Below are positions 1 to 9,043 of a stretch of 64,000 nt of DNA, piece by piece. Source of the DNA: JAAXQD01 sp963790095 (GTDB lineage Bacteria; Desulfobacterota; Desulfobacteria; Desulfobacterales; UBA11574); contig CAWBNO010000011.1 of the NCBI GenBank assembly GCA_963790095.1, positions 62,001 through 126,000 of the forward strand, read 5' to 3'. Every line of letters starts with the position of its first letter. Positions within the stretch are counted from its first letter, which is position 1. The notes under the pieces are model-generated. The model ran no database searches, was not told the origin of the DNA, and was given only the letters and a program-made list of their open reading frames with translations. The position numbers were made by a program, and so were the translations under genes.

Positions 1-144
1 GGGATTGGGGAGTTTTTATTCTTACTCCTTGAGTACCAGCGGAATGGATGATCTTTATTAAAAAAACTCCCCGACCTCTCATCTAAATAGAATAATTTTT
101 TTGAATCTCGCACAGATAGATTTGCCCAAAAAATTGACAACAAA

Positions 145-876
145 ATGACCATCGCCAAAAGTTCAACACCCCCAAAAGGTCTGCCCTGGCCGAAACTCGT
201 ACCCGGAACCCTTGTAAAAAGGTACCAGCGCTTCCTGGCGGATGTAGAATTGACCGACGGCCGGGTGGTGACCGCCCACTGTCCCAATTCAGGCAGTATG
301 CAGGCATGTTGTGAGCCCGGAAGGCCGGTTTATCTGTCATTTCATGACAATCCCAAACGGAAAACCCAATACACCTGGGAGCTCATAGAAATGCCCACCT
401 CCCTGGTCGGCGTCAATACACTGGTTCCGAACCGGCTGGTGGCCGAATCCATCGATTCCGGAATGGTTGGGGATCTTAACGGCTACGACCACATTGCCCG
501 GGAAGTCAAAACCCCTTACCATTCAAGAATCGACATCCTATTGAGCAACAGCGACACGGATGGCTGCTTTGTGGAAATTAAAAACTGCACCCTGGTAAAA
601 GACGGCATTGCTTTTTTTCCGGATGCAGTCACCGCCAGAGGCCTCAAGCACCTGGTGGAACTTCGCACCCTTGTTTCCCAGGGGTTCCGATGTGTGATGT
701 TCTATGTGATACAGCGGATGGATGCAAAAACGTTTCGACCCGCCGATCATATAGATCCTGCATATGGAAAGGAACTGAGGCAGGCGGTGGAACACGGTGT
801 TGAAATGATGGTCTATGACACGCGGATCGACCTGGAAATCATCACCTTGAATCGGAAAATACCCTACAGACTTTGA
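145..876 (+). CDS. sfsA: SfsA family protein (sugar fermentation stimulation)
   Basis: The 243-residue product is close to the usual SfsA length of about 230-240. It has the SfsA signatures: a CPNSGSM block near residues 46-52, a VEIKNCTLV segment in the middle, and an FPDAVTARG..HL block after it. The N-terminal part of the family is an OB-like nucleic-acid-binding fold and the C-terminal part resembles a nuclease-like fold. E. coli SfsA was described as a DNA-binding regulator affecting maltose metabolism, but the molecular role is not settled. The ATG at 145 follows an A-rich stretch with no clear Shine-Dalgarno. The gene stands alone and converges on the GlmS-like operon, with 93 bp between them. 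Confidence 0.93.
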   Translation: MTIAKSSTPPKGLPWPKLVPGTLVKRYQRFLADVELTDGRVVTAHCPNSGSMQACCEPGRPVYLSFHDNPKRKTQYTWELIEMPTSLVGVNTLVPNRLVAESIDSGMVGDLNGYDHIAREVKTPYHSRIDILLSNSDTDGCFVEIKNCTLVKDGIAFFPDAVTARGLKHLVELRTLVSQGFRCVMFYVIQRMDAKTFRPADHIDPAYGKELRQAVEHGVEMMVYDTRIDLEIITLNRKIPYRL

Positions 877-969
877 AATAGGGTTTTTCTTCCAGCGAAT
901 TGGGAAAAGAATCGAAAAAAAGCATCATGAAGGGGTGTACCAAAGAAAAATTCCTGAACTCGGAAATCG

Positions 970-3900
970 TTAGGCGGTTGAGTGGTTAACACGGGAAACG
1001 ATAAATTCTCCGATCTTTTCCGCCGATATTCCAAAAAGTTCTTTCATCTCGACAAATTCCAGGTACTTGTCCTCCCACACCACACTGTTTTCCTGAACGA
1101 TGTTTTTAATCCGCTCGTATTTTCCGCCAAGGGCCTTTATCTTAATGTCCAGGGACACATTTTCTTTAAACGATATGTTCAGAAGGAGTATATTTTCGAT
1201 CAGATTCGCCGTATCAGGAGATGTGGATATAACGGGAATAACAATAATGCTCCGGTCGTCTTTTCGGCCGATACCGATATAGACATTCCCCTCCCGGACG
1301 ATAATTCGTTTGGTGCCTTTTAGGAGCGGGTCTGTTTCGACCCTGGACGGTATCGGCGCAAGGACACCATCTTTCTTTACGATTTCGATGGTGGTTTCAT
1401 CGGTGGGTTCTCCGAGAAGATTCAGCCCGCCGATTCTATACAAAATCGCCCCTTCTATGCCGGCAACAATCTTTTGCTGGTTTTTTAGAACGAGAATATT
1501 TTTGTTGGTCAGCTGGAATGTTCCGATGTTATATTTTTTCAACATATCGAACAGTATCCCTTCCAGCCGTTCGCTGATGCGGCTTGTCCCTACGGTGACG
1601 GTCTTGGCCTGGTGCCGGATGGCATCCACGGGTCGAGACAAGCTGTTAATCGTTTCCCCAAGACACTCAAACAGCTTGTTCAGCATATTCAGGGGGGTAC
1701 CCTTTTTACTGAAGTCGATTTCAAAGTCAGACACCGGCATCCTGCCCGATAGATATTTAAGCAGAAGGGTTAGATCGGACGCGGCTTCGATTCCCATGAC
1801 CGTGGGGAAACCGCCACCGGATTTTTTTCTTCTGAATTCTTTATAGAAAAAGGCGATTTTTTCCCTGAAAGATTTTTCCAGAACCAGCTCATAAACGTCC
1901 ATCTCCTTTCTCGCATACTCATCTACGGTGTTCCGAATATCTTTATTGAATTCGTACAGGAAACGCGAGCCCTCATTAATGGCCATGGCCGCATAGTACC
2001 CCCAGATATGGCCCACCAGGGTGTTTAAAATGGGGGCAAAATGTTCGCTGACCCTGGGAACATGAAATACGTCCGCCGCATAGGGTCCAAACCGGTCTTC
2101 ACCCGCATCTGCGATGACCACCGGCGTTGCTTTATGGGCCTGAAATATTGCCGTATCTTTGATAATATCGCCGATAACGGTGCCCCTGGTTCCGGCGGCA
2201 CACACAATGATCAGGGGTTCTGACGACAAATCGATGTGTTTTTTGTCTTCGATAAAATCCGATGAGATGGTCTTGTAGCAAAGTTCGCTCAGCTTGATCC
2301 TGATTTCATCCGCCGAGGCCTTGTTGGGGCCGCTCCCGACCACAGCCCAGTAGGTCTTTGCAGTTGCAAGCCTTTGGGCCGACTCACCGATTTTGGTGTG
2401 CATGGAAAGAATTTTTTTCATGCAATCGGGGAGCTTAAGGAGCTCTTTTATTTCCGCAGTAACAAAATCATTCTGCCTTCGCCCTTTAAGTTCTGCAATC
2501 TTAAGACCCAGAATGGCTCCGGCGACGATTTGGGAATAGAACGCCTTTGTGGACGCAACGGACATCTCGATATCACGCCCGCTGCTGGTGTACATGATCC
2601 CGTCGACCTTAAAGGTAATATCCGAATCCCTTCGGTTGACAATGGCCAGGGTGTAAGCGCCCCTTTCTTTGACCATATCGACGGTGCGGTTGGTATCGGT
2701 GGTGCTACCGGACTGGCTGATGGCAATGACAAGGGCATCCGCCATACTGTCTGCGCTATCGGTAACGCACAGTTGAAATCCGCTCAGCTCCGATGCTTTC
2801 AATGCACGGATAAAAAACGACGGATCGTGCACGTAGTAATTCAGAATGTCCGCACATGCCTGTGCCGCCACACCGGCAGTCCCCTGCCCCACAAAAAAAA
2901 TCCGTCGGATTTTTTCATCGACCAAGGCCTTTTTCAAAATTTCAGGAAAGATCTTTTCATCCAGGGTGATCACACGGTCTTGGTCTTTTTCACCTTTGAT
3001 TTTCCACCGGTTTTGAAGGGTCTTCTCAACGGAAAAGGGGGCTTCTGAGATTTCTTTTAAAAAATAATGGGGAAAATCCTGGCGGTCGATGTCCCTTGAA
3101 GTAATTTCAGTATATTTAATGTCCTTTTCCCCAAGGACCAGGGGGGTCCGGTCATAATACATGGCTTTGATTCCGTCCAGGCCTCCCCCGGCGTCCTGAT
3201 TCAAGATAAAAATCTGTCCCCGGGTCACGCCGTGTCTGCCTTCGACTTCTTTTTCGCCGTCGAGCTTAATAAAAAAGGGCGTCTCTTCCACCAATCCATA
3301 CACCTCGGAAGAGGGCACATAATGATCGTCTGCAATACCGACAAAGATGGCCTGACCGCTCCCTTTTTGGGCCAAGAAAAGCTTTCCCGGGGCAAGATCG
3401 GTATGCATGGATATGGCATGGGACCCCTCGAAGTCATTCACCGCTCTCCGGAAAGCTTCCGCCACGTCGAAACCTTGCCGGATGTATTGACCGATCTGAA
3501 GGGGAATGATTTTGGTATCGGTGGTGATATCTTTCGGTGTAACAACCCCCTTCCGTTCATGTTCTTCTTTCAGTTCAAGGTAATTGTCGATATCCCCATT
3601 CAGGCAGGCGTGGATAATCCCCCCTTCCGGAACACGGCTTCCTAAAATAGTATTGTCAACCGGATGGCAGTTCGGTTCGGTGATGGCCCCCACAGAAGCC
3701 CAGCGGGTGTGGGCGGAAATGGTGTGGTACTCATGTGAAAACCCAGCCAACCTTTGCAGGATCCCATCGTTTTTGATTTCCTTGCGCAAAAAACGAATAT
3801 TGTCTCCGAGACGTCCCACTTCCGCAGCTATTTTATATGTCAAGGCCAGGGCCACACGCTGTTGGCCGTTTTCATCTTGGGTCCGACCTATGTTTATCCC

Positions 3901-4728
3901 CGAGTTGACGAGAACGTCCTGATCTGAACGCGCGGTTAACTGTTCAAGGAGATGTGCTTTTTTTAGGGTTTCTTTGAACCTTTCAAACTCTGCACCGGCC
4001 ATAACGAACATCATGGAGACACCCGCCGAATCCCGTCCCCTCACCTCAAGACGGTCGATATTGTTCAGCACGGCATTGATCTGTTTGAAAATATGGACAA
4101 CCCCCCTATTGGGATTTTGGTTTTCAGATCCCAGAAGATGTTTAATCTTTTCTATATTGCCGGCAATTTCAGAGGTCAGGCACCAGGCAATGTCTTTTAA
4201 GTGGTCGATACGCTGAACCAGGATATCCACATCCTCCGTCTGGAGACGCCCCAAATGCTCGCTCAAAAATTTTGATTCCGATTCAATGATTCCAGACAGT
4301 CGGCCGGCAAATTCTGAAAGTTCATCTTGGCGCCCAGTGTCTGCAAACAGATGGTAAAACGGTTCGTTTAACTTTAACCGACGGACCTCCTTCAACAGCG
4401 CTTTCACGTGGTCTTTTCCGCCCAGATAATGGCTTTCAAAACAGAGGTCATTTTGTCTGCAGATCTGTACCCGGTGGTCTTCGATTTTTTGGAACATCTG
4501 GTTCAGAACAGCAACATCGACACGGTCGTCGGATGTTTTTTTATGTTTAAACGCGACAATCCCGGTCAACCCACAGCTGAGACGGTTCTCACGGTATGGA
4601 AAAAATACGATGGCCCGCTCCCGGACACCGGCCAATCGCTTTCCAAAATAGACCTTGCACCCTATACCCTTGAGAATGATGTTGCACAACCGCTTGACAA
4701 TTAAATACATTTTATCTGTTGTATTCAT
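970..4728 (-). CDS. Giant GlmS-like protein (glutaminase-like domain plus two SIS domains)
   Basis: About 1252 residues, twice the length of GlmS (~609). GlmS landmarks are in order: CGLTGIVAF with Cys52, RGRDSAG near 232-236, HTRW at 340-343, HACLNGDIDNY near 373-383, an FLKEI linker near 556-560, a first SIS domain (~605-750, SQSGSTTDT, VASTKAF) and a second SIS domain (~790-915). A 330-residue C-terminal extension has no family I recognise. Between Cys52 and RDSAG lie ~180 residues where GlmS has about 25. In GlmS the catalytic Cys is the mature N-terminus, so Cys52 would need propeptide removal to act as a glutaminase. The ATG at 4728 follows GGGAG at 4 nt; a GTG at 4749 is the alternative. 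It is 52 bp downstream of kdnB in one operon. An aminosugar isomerase/amidotransferase role tied to LPS is inferred. Confidence 0.75.
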   Translation of the reverse strand: MNTTDKMYLIVKRLCNIILKGIGCKVYFGKRLAGVRERAIVFFPYRENRLSCGLTGIVAFKHKKTSDDRVDVAVLNQMFQKIEDHRVQICRQNDLCFESHYLGGKDHVKALLKEVRRLKLNEPFYHLFADTGRQDELSEFAGRLSGIIESESKFLSEHLGRLQTEDVDILVQRIDHLKDIAWCLTSEIAGNIEKIKHLLGSENQNPNRGVVHIFKQINAVLNNIDRLEVRGRDSAGVSMMFVMAGAEFERFKETLKKAHLLEQLTARSDQDVLVNSGINIGRTQDENGQQRVALALTYKIAAEVGRLGDNIRFLRKEIKNDGILQRLAGFSHEYHTISAHTRWASVGAITEPNCHPVDNTILGSRVPEGGIIHACLNGDIDNYLELKEEHERKGVVTPKDITTDTKIIPLQIGQYIRQGFDVAEAFRRAVNDFEGSHAISMHTDLAPGKLFLAQKGSGQAIFVGIADDHYVPSSEVYGLVEETPFFIKLDGEKEVEGRHGVTRGQIFILNQDAGGGLDGIKAMYYDRTPLVLGEKDIKYTEITSRDIDRQDFPHYFLKEISEAPFSVEKTLQNRWKIKGEKDQDRVITLDEKIFPEILKKALVDEKIRRIFFVGQGTAGVAAQACADILNYYVHDPSFFIRALKASELSGFQLCVTDSADSMADALVIAISQSGSTTDTNRTVDMVKERGAYTLAIVNRRDSDITFKVDGIMYTSSGRDIEMSVASTKAFYSQIVAGAILGLKIAELKGRRQNDFVTAEIKELLKLPDCMKKILSMHTKIGESAQRLATAKTYWAVVGSGPNKASADEIRIKLSELCYKTISSDFIEDKKHIDLSSEPLIIVCAAGTRGTVIGDIIKDTAIFQAHKATPVVIADAGEDRFGPYAADVFHVPRVSEHFAPILNTLVGHIWGYYAAMAINEGSRFLYEFNKDIRNTVDEYARKEMDVYELVLEKSFREKIAFFYKEFRRKKSGGGFPTVMGIEAASDLTLLLKYLSGRMPVSDFEIDFSKKGTPLNMLNKLFECLGETINSLSRPVDAIRHQAKTVTVGTSRISERLEGILFDMLKKYNIGTFQLTNKNILVLKNQQKIVAGIEGAILYRIGGLNLLGEPTDETTIEIVKKDGVLAPIPSRVETDPLLKGTKRIIVREGNVYIGIGRKDDRSIIVIPVISTSPDTANLIENILLLNISFKENVSLDIKIKALGGKYERIKNIVQENSVVWEDKYLEFVEMKELFGISAEKIGEFIVSRVNHSTA

Positions 4729-4780
4729 TGAACTCCCGATTTCAAACACACCGTAAAAAGGTTTTTTGGCGTTACTTCCC

Positions 4781-5848
4781 CTACATTTTCAGATACAGCG
4801 CTTTGATCCTGTTTCGAGTCATGGTCTTTTTCCAGTCGGTTCCCAGGGCGTTTTCCCAGAGGGGTTCCAGGATGAGGGCCACATCCACCATTTTTTCCAA
4901 TTGATCGTCCTTAATACCGGCCACAAGGTTTCGGGGAAGTTGAATCTTGTGTTTTTCCATCATTTGCCGAAATTCGTCGACCCCTTGGGGATAATAGTCT
5001 CCGAGGGTGTCAAAGACGACGCAGTTGCCGATTCCGTGATGAATTCCCAGCACAAATGAAAGACCGTATGAAAGGGCATGGCATATTCCCACCTGGGAAT
5101 AGGCAATGCTCATCCCGCCGCAATAGGACGCCATCATCAGCTTGTCGTCACGGTTCGGGCCGGAACCCAGAAAAACCTCTCTGCAAAGCTCTAGGGCTTT
5201 TTCGCCGTATGCTTGACTGAATGCATTGAGATAGGTACCGGTTAAAGATTCGACACAGTGTATATAACAGTCCATTCCGGTATAGAATCGCTGATCCGGC
5301 GGCGCGGATTCAATCAGATCGGGATCGAGAAGAATCTGGTCGAATACCGTGTAATCGGAATTGATTCCGAGCTTCTTTTCAGGGCCGGATAGAACCGTTG
5401 TGCGGGATACCTCGGCTCCGGTGCCGGAAAGGGTTGGAATGCCCACATGGTAAACTGCCGGATTTTTAATAAGATCCCATCCCTGATAATCTGCGGAAGA
5501 TCCGGGGTTGGTCAGCATCAGGGATACCGCCTTTGCAATATCCAAGGTACTTCCGCCACCGATTCCGATGATGCCGTCGGGCAATTTATCAGATTTTTTT
5601 TTCACATTCTGGGTCAACCGGTCGACATATTCGGTTTTGGGCTCATGATCCACGTTGACCCACATGAGGGTGTCGGTGTCTTTTACCGGCACCCGGTCTT
5701 TAAATGGGCTTTTAAGAAAAACATCATCCACCAGAAACACCATATAAGAATCTTCGGATTTCCGTTTTTCAGCAAGAATATCGTCCAGCTGATTGAAACA
5801 GCCTCGGCCGAACACCACATAAGACACCATTTTAAAATTTCGAAACAT
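4781..5848 (-). CDS. kdnB: 3-deoxy-D-manno-octulosonate 8-oxidase KdnB
   Basis: A 355-residue iron-containing alcohol dehydrogenase family protein. It begins with the VVFGRGCFNQLDDIL stretch typical of KdnB. It has the nucleotide-binding GIGGGSTLDIAKA and PTLSGTGAEVSRT motifs, and candidate metal ligands in GMDCYIHCVES, GICHALSYGL and GIHHGIGN. KdnB oxidises the C8 hydroxyl of Kdo to an aldehyde, which KdnA then aminates to give 8-amino-8-deoxy-Kdo (Kdo8N), a replacement for Kdo in the LPS core of Shewanella. Pairing with kdnA (107 bp upstream, same strand) is the strongest support for the specific call. The start has a weak AAGGA upstream. Confidence 0.9.
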   Translation of the reverse strand: MFRNFKMVSYVVFGRGCFNQLDDILAEKRKSEDSYMVFLVDDVFLKSPFKDRVPVKDTDTLMWVNVDHEPKTEYVDRLTQNVKKKSDKLPDGIIGIGGGSTLDIAKAVSLMLTNPGSSADYQGWDLIKNPAVYHVGIPTLSGTGAEVSRTTVLSGPEKKLGINSDYTVFDQILLDPDLIESAPPDQRFYTGMDCYIHCVESLTGTYLNAFSQAYGEKALELCREVFLGSGPNRDDKLMMASYCGGMSIAYSQVGICHALSYGLSFVLGIHHGIGNCVVFDTLGDYYPQGVDEFRQMMEKHKIQLPRNLVAGIKDDQLEKMVDVALILEPLWENALGTDWKKTMTRNRIKALYLKM

Positions 5849-5954
5849 AATTATATCCTTAAATCATAGACTATTAATTTTAATTACCCAACCCGGATGA
5901 ACAAAAAAATTGCCAAAACTGAACTAAAGTTTAAAATGAGGAATGATCCCCCCA

Positions 5955-7169
5955 TCACCCATTACCTACATTTCTATTACCCATTTTTTTTAATACATCT
6001 GACATTTTTTCTATTCGACGGGAAAGCTCCGCTTCAGTCCAGGACAGTTTGATCAGCATGGATAGGGTTCTGCCCATAATACCGTCGGACTTGGGAAGTT
6101 CAACTATGTCGTAGTTCGGGCAGTGATCCAAAAGTTGAACCGAGAGCTTGGCAGGGGAACGAAACTTTTTCAGATGATGCCACTGCCGGAGATAGTGCCA
6201 GTTGTTATCATACCAGTAAAAACACCCGTCAACGCCGGCCTCGCCCAGAGACTTTGCCGTTTCCCGTGCGGTGACTTCATCGGGCAGAAAGAAAGACAAA
6301 AACGTTGCCGAGTCGCCTTCGGGGTCGGGAAGCGTTCTGAAGCCGATCTCCGGAAACGCCGCCAAGGCATCCTTAATGGCGTTTTTATGGGCCCGCTGTT
6401 TTTCAAGGATAAAATCGAGTTTTCTCAGCTGCGCCAGGCCGACGGCGGCATTCAGTTCACAGATGCGAAAGTTTGTTCCCAAGATCGGATGGTCTTCGAG
6501 ACCCCGATCACTGCCGATGTGGTCATGGCCGTGATCTGAAAATTCATCCCCAAGGGTATAGAGTTCCTTATGGTCGGTGACCACCGCCCCTCCTTCGCCG
6601 CAGGTAATGGTTTTGACGGAATCGAAGGAGAAACACCCCATATGGCCGAAGGTCCCCAGTGCTTTGCCTTTGAAGGTGGCACCCAGGGACTGGCAGGCGT
6701 CTTCTATCAATATGAGCCCCTTTTGACTGCAGAGATTTTTTATGTCTTCAATCCGCGCCATGGCCCCGCACATATGGACCGGCAGCACCGCCTTTGTTCG
6801 AGGGGTCATGACAGACTCGATGGATCCGGGGTCGAGGCAGAGTGTTTCGTCTATTTCGGTGAACACGGGCACGGCACCGGCAAGAATAACCGCCTCGACG
6901 GTTGCGACGAAGGTAAACGGCGGGACAATGACCTCATCTCCCGCCCCGATCCCGCATGCCGCCAGTGCAACACAAAGGGCTGCGGTACCGCTGGAACAGA
7001 GGTGAGCATACTCAGATCCCACCCGCTTTGCCAGCTCCGATTCGAATGTACTTGCCTTCCAGTGCCCTTTTCGGACACCATCGAAGCCGTAGCGCGCCAA
7101 TACACCCGTATCGAGAACATCCTGTACTTCTTTGCGTTCCTCGTCACCAAATATTTCAAACCCCGGCAT
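5955..7169 (-). CDS. kdnA: 8-amino-3,8-dideoxy-D-manno-octulosonate transaminase KdnA
   Basis: A 404-residue DegT/DnrJ/EryC1 aminotransferase. The N-terminus MPGFEIFGDEE, the DEVIVPPFTFVATVEA block, the conserved HMCGAM, and FSFDSVKTITCGEGG with the PLP lysine at about K186 follow the Shewanella KdnA sequence closely as I remember it. The FSDHGHDHIG segment is also characteristic. KdnA transfers an amino group from glutamate to 8-oxo-Kdo made by KdnB. I chose the ATG at 7169 because a GGAGGAG lies 8 nt upstream and it gives the family N-terminus; a longer frame upstream has no homology. It is the first gene of the kdnA-kdnB-GlmS-like operon and is preceded by a dispersed repeat. Confidence 0.93.
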   Translation of the reverse strand: MPGFEIFGDEERKEVQDVLDTGVLARYGFDGVRKGHWKASTFESELAKRVGSEYAHLCSSGTAALCVALAACGIGAGDEVIVPPFTFVATVEAVILAGAVPVFTEIDETLCLDPGSIESVMTPRTKAVLPVHMCGAMARIEDIKNLCSQKGLILIEDACQSLGATFKGKALGTFGHMGCFSFDSVKTITCGEGGAVVTDHKELYTLGDEFSDHGHDHIGSDRGLEDHPILGTNFRICELNAAVGLAQLRKLDFILEKQRAHKNAIKDALAAFPEIGFRTLPDPEGDSATFLSFFLPDEVTARETAKSLGEAGVDGCFYWYDNNWHYLRQWHHLKKFRSPAKLSVQLLDHCPNYDIVELPKSDGIMGRTLSMLIKLSWTEAELSRRIEKMSDVLKKMGNRNVGNG

Positions 7170-7206
7170 GATACCTCTCCTCCATATAAAGATCGTTGTG
7201 CAATTC

Positions 7207-7450
7207 AACGTCTCGAAATTTCTACAACTTAATGAAAATATAGGATATTTTATGATACTTAAACGCTTGACCCGAATATGGAATAATGGAAAGTTGGACT
7301 GCTGGAAGGTTGGTTTTTAAAAAGATATTATCCGTTTTTGATTTTATCTTCAACACATGTTTTACCATTAACCCAACATTGCATTATTCCAGAACCCATT
7401 GTTCCATTATTCCATCATTCCAATTGGGGCGAAGCCCCTAACTTAAATTT
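7207..7450. repeat. Intergenic TTCCA-octamer repeat, copy A1
   Basis: A ~240 bp element between the penicillin-binding protein and kdnA. The left end is ACGTCTCGAAATTTCTACAA. The left arm contains GGAATAATGGAA. The right arm has 8-nt units of the form ATTCCATT in tandem, then a perfect small hairpin GGGGC-GAA-GCCCC followed by CTAACTT. The arms are mutually complementary, so the transcript could fold into one long hairpin. The reverse complement of its interior matches copy A4 (62.8-63.0 kb) over about 38 nearly identical bases. Confidence 0.85.
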
Positions 7451-7498
7451 GTTGAACCCCCTCATTTTACTTTCAGCCGGCTTTTCTAAAGTCAGACC

Positions 7499-8902
7499 TC
7501 ACTGATTCTTATTTTTAGACGCAAGATTTTCGTTTTTGGCGAAATAATTGCTAAAATAGGATTTCATTGCCGTGCGTGCGTAATAGCTTGCCCGCAGGCC
7601 GATATATTTCTCGTGGGCGACGATAACGGCCACCGCGAACTTGGCCGTTCCCTCTTTTTCCTCTGCAAATCCCACGAACCAGTCATACCGCGCATCGTGG
7701 GTGTCGTTATCCATGGAACCTGTTTTCCCGCCGATATTGAGCCTGGAAAGGATCTTGTCTCTCTGGTATCCTTTGAAAGACTTTTTGGCGGTGCCGGAGC
7801 TTATGGTTGCGGTCATCAGGGCATTGAGAGTCTTGGATGCCTCGGGGCTAATAGCCTGGCTCATGGAAACCGACTTATTGCGATAAATAACGTTGCCGTT
7901 TTCGTCGACGATCCGAACGACAATGGCGGGTTCCATCAACCGGCCCTGGTTGACGATGGCAGACGCCATCATTGCACCGTGGAGGGGAGAGATGGTTGTT
8001 TCCTGGTTGAACCCGCAGGCAATTTCCGCCCACTGATACGGCGTGTCCGATAGATGGACGTCACTGGGATCGACTTGAATCTCAAAATTGATGTTTTGAT
8101 TGAAGCCAAAGGCTTCAGCATATTCTTCGAGGGCGGTTTTCCCCAGGTAATAGACACCGATTTTTCCAAAAACCGGGTTAATGGACTGGGCGAACGAATC
8201 CTGAAATGAAACCCGCTGGGTGTACTTGTTGGTCTTTTTTTTAAGCTGGGATTTGTATAGGGTGTGTTTCATGCCATTGTATTTTAATTCACGGTTCGGA
8301 CGAAATCCATTTTTTTCAATGGCCGCAGATGCGGTAACGATTTTAAAGATACTCGCTGCAGGAAATTTGCTGTTCACACAAAGGTTGCTGGAGGGATCTA
8401 TTTTATCGAAACTCACCATGGATAAGACTTTGCCGGTGGCCGGATCCATTCCCACGATTCCAATATACCGAGCGGTGGATGTGTCGAGTGTTTTTAGAAT
8501 AAAATTCTGCAGGGGAATGTCAAGGGTGGTGTCCACACTATATCTTTCCCCGTTGTTAAAAACATCGATACGTTTATGTTCAAGGTTGACCAAGGAGATA
8601 TCATCGATCAGGTTCTGAACATGTTTTTTATCGCTCAGCAGGACACGATCAGAAGCGGCATCTCTTTTTTCCCCATTTGACCGAGAAAAATAATCGGTGG
8701 TCAAATGAGAAAATGATATTCCTTGGAAACCGCTGATGATCCCGTAACCCACCACAAGGATAAAAATAAAAATCCCTGCTGCCTTAAAGGCCCTTGAAAC
8801 GAGTTTATTCTTGGTGGCAGACCATTTCAGACCGGCCTGATAGTCTCTCCAGTCCGGTCTGTCCGGCGTCTCCGTGTCTGTCTTGGTGCTGCGGTGAATC
8901 AT
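7499..8902 (-). CDS. Penicillin-binding transpeptidase-domain protein
   Basis: 467 residues with a cytoplasmic N-terminus, one membrane segment at about 41-58 and a periplasmic transpeptidase domain. The three active-site motifs are intact: S184-I-F-K187, S240-I-N242 and K393-T-G395. The motif order and the TTLDIPLQNF lead-in fit a class B-like PBP (PbpA/FtsI type), but the long dimerisation domain of FtsI is missing and only about 80 residues lie between the membrane segment and the catalytic domain. It probably cross-links peptidoglycan in a specialised setting; D,D- versus other specificity cannot be judged here. It has no recognisable partner such as RodA next to it. The start at 8902 lacks a clear ribosome site. 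Confidence 0.85.
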   Translation of the reverse strand: MIHRSTKTDTETPDRPDWRDYQAGLKWSATKNKLVSRAFKAAGIFIFILVVGYGIISGFQGISFSHLTTDYFSRSNGEKRDAASDRVLLSDKKHVQNLIDDISLVNLEHKRIDVFNNGERYSVDTTLDIPLQNFILKTLDTSTARYIGIVGMDPATGKVLSMVSFDKIDPSSNLCVNSKFPAASIFKIVTASAAIEKNGFRPNRELKYNGMKHTLYKSQLKKKTNKYTQRVSFQDSFAQSINPVFGKIGVYYLGKTALEEYAEAFGFNQNINFEIQVDPSDVHLSDTPYQWAEIACGFNQETTISPLHGAMMASAIVNQGRLMEPAIVVRIVDENGNVIYRNKSVSMSQAISPEASKTLNALMTATISSGTAKKSFKGYQRDKILSRLNIGGKTGSMDNDTHDARYDWFVGFAEEKEGTAKFAVAVIVAHEKYIGLRASYYARTAMKSYFSNYFAKNENLASKNKNQ

Positions 8903-9043
8903 TTTTAAAGGTCATACCTTTTGAATTTTTATTCCGCCGTAAGTTGAAAAATTACAACGAGTTACGTTCAGATGTGTGCCCCACCCTCCCGCCATGTCAT
9001 TTTGACGTTGCGACGCCATTCTAGCGGTAAGCCAATGAAATCT

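Noticed and set aside
2374..3048. Long plus-strand reading frame (224 codons) inside the GlmS-like gene
   Set aside because: It is antisense to a strongly conserved coding region, has no homology I recognise and no ribosome site; a shadow of codon bias.
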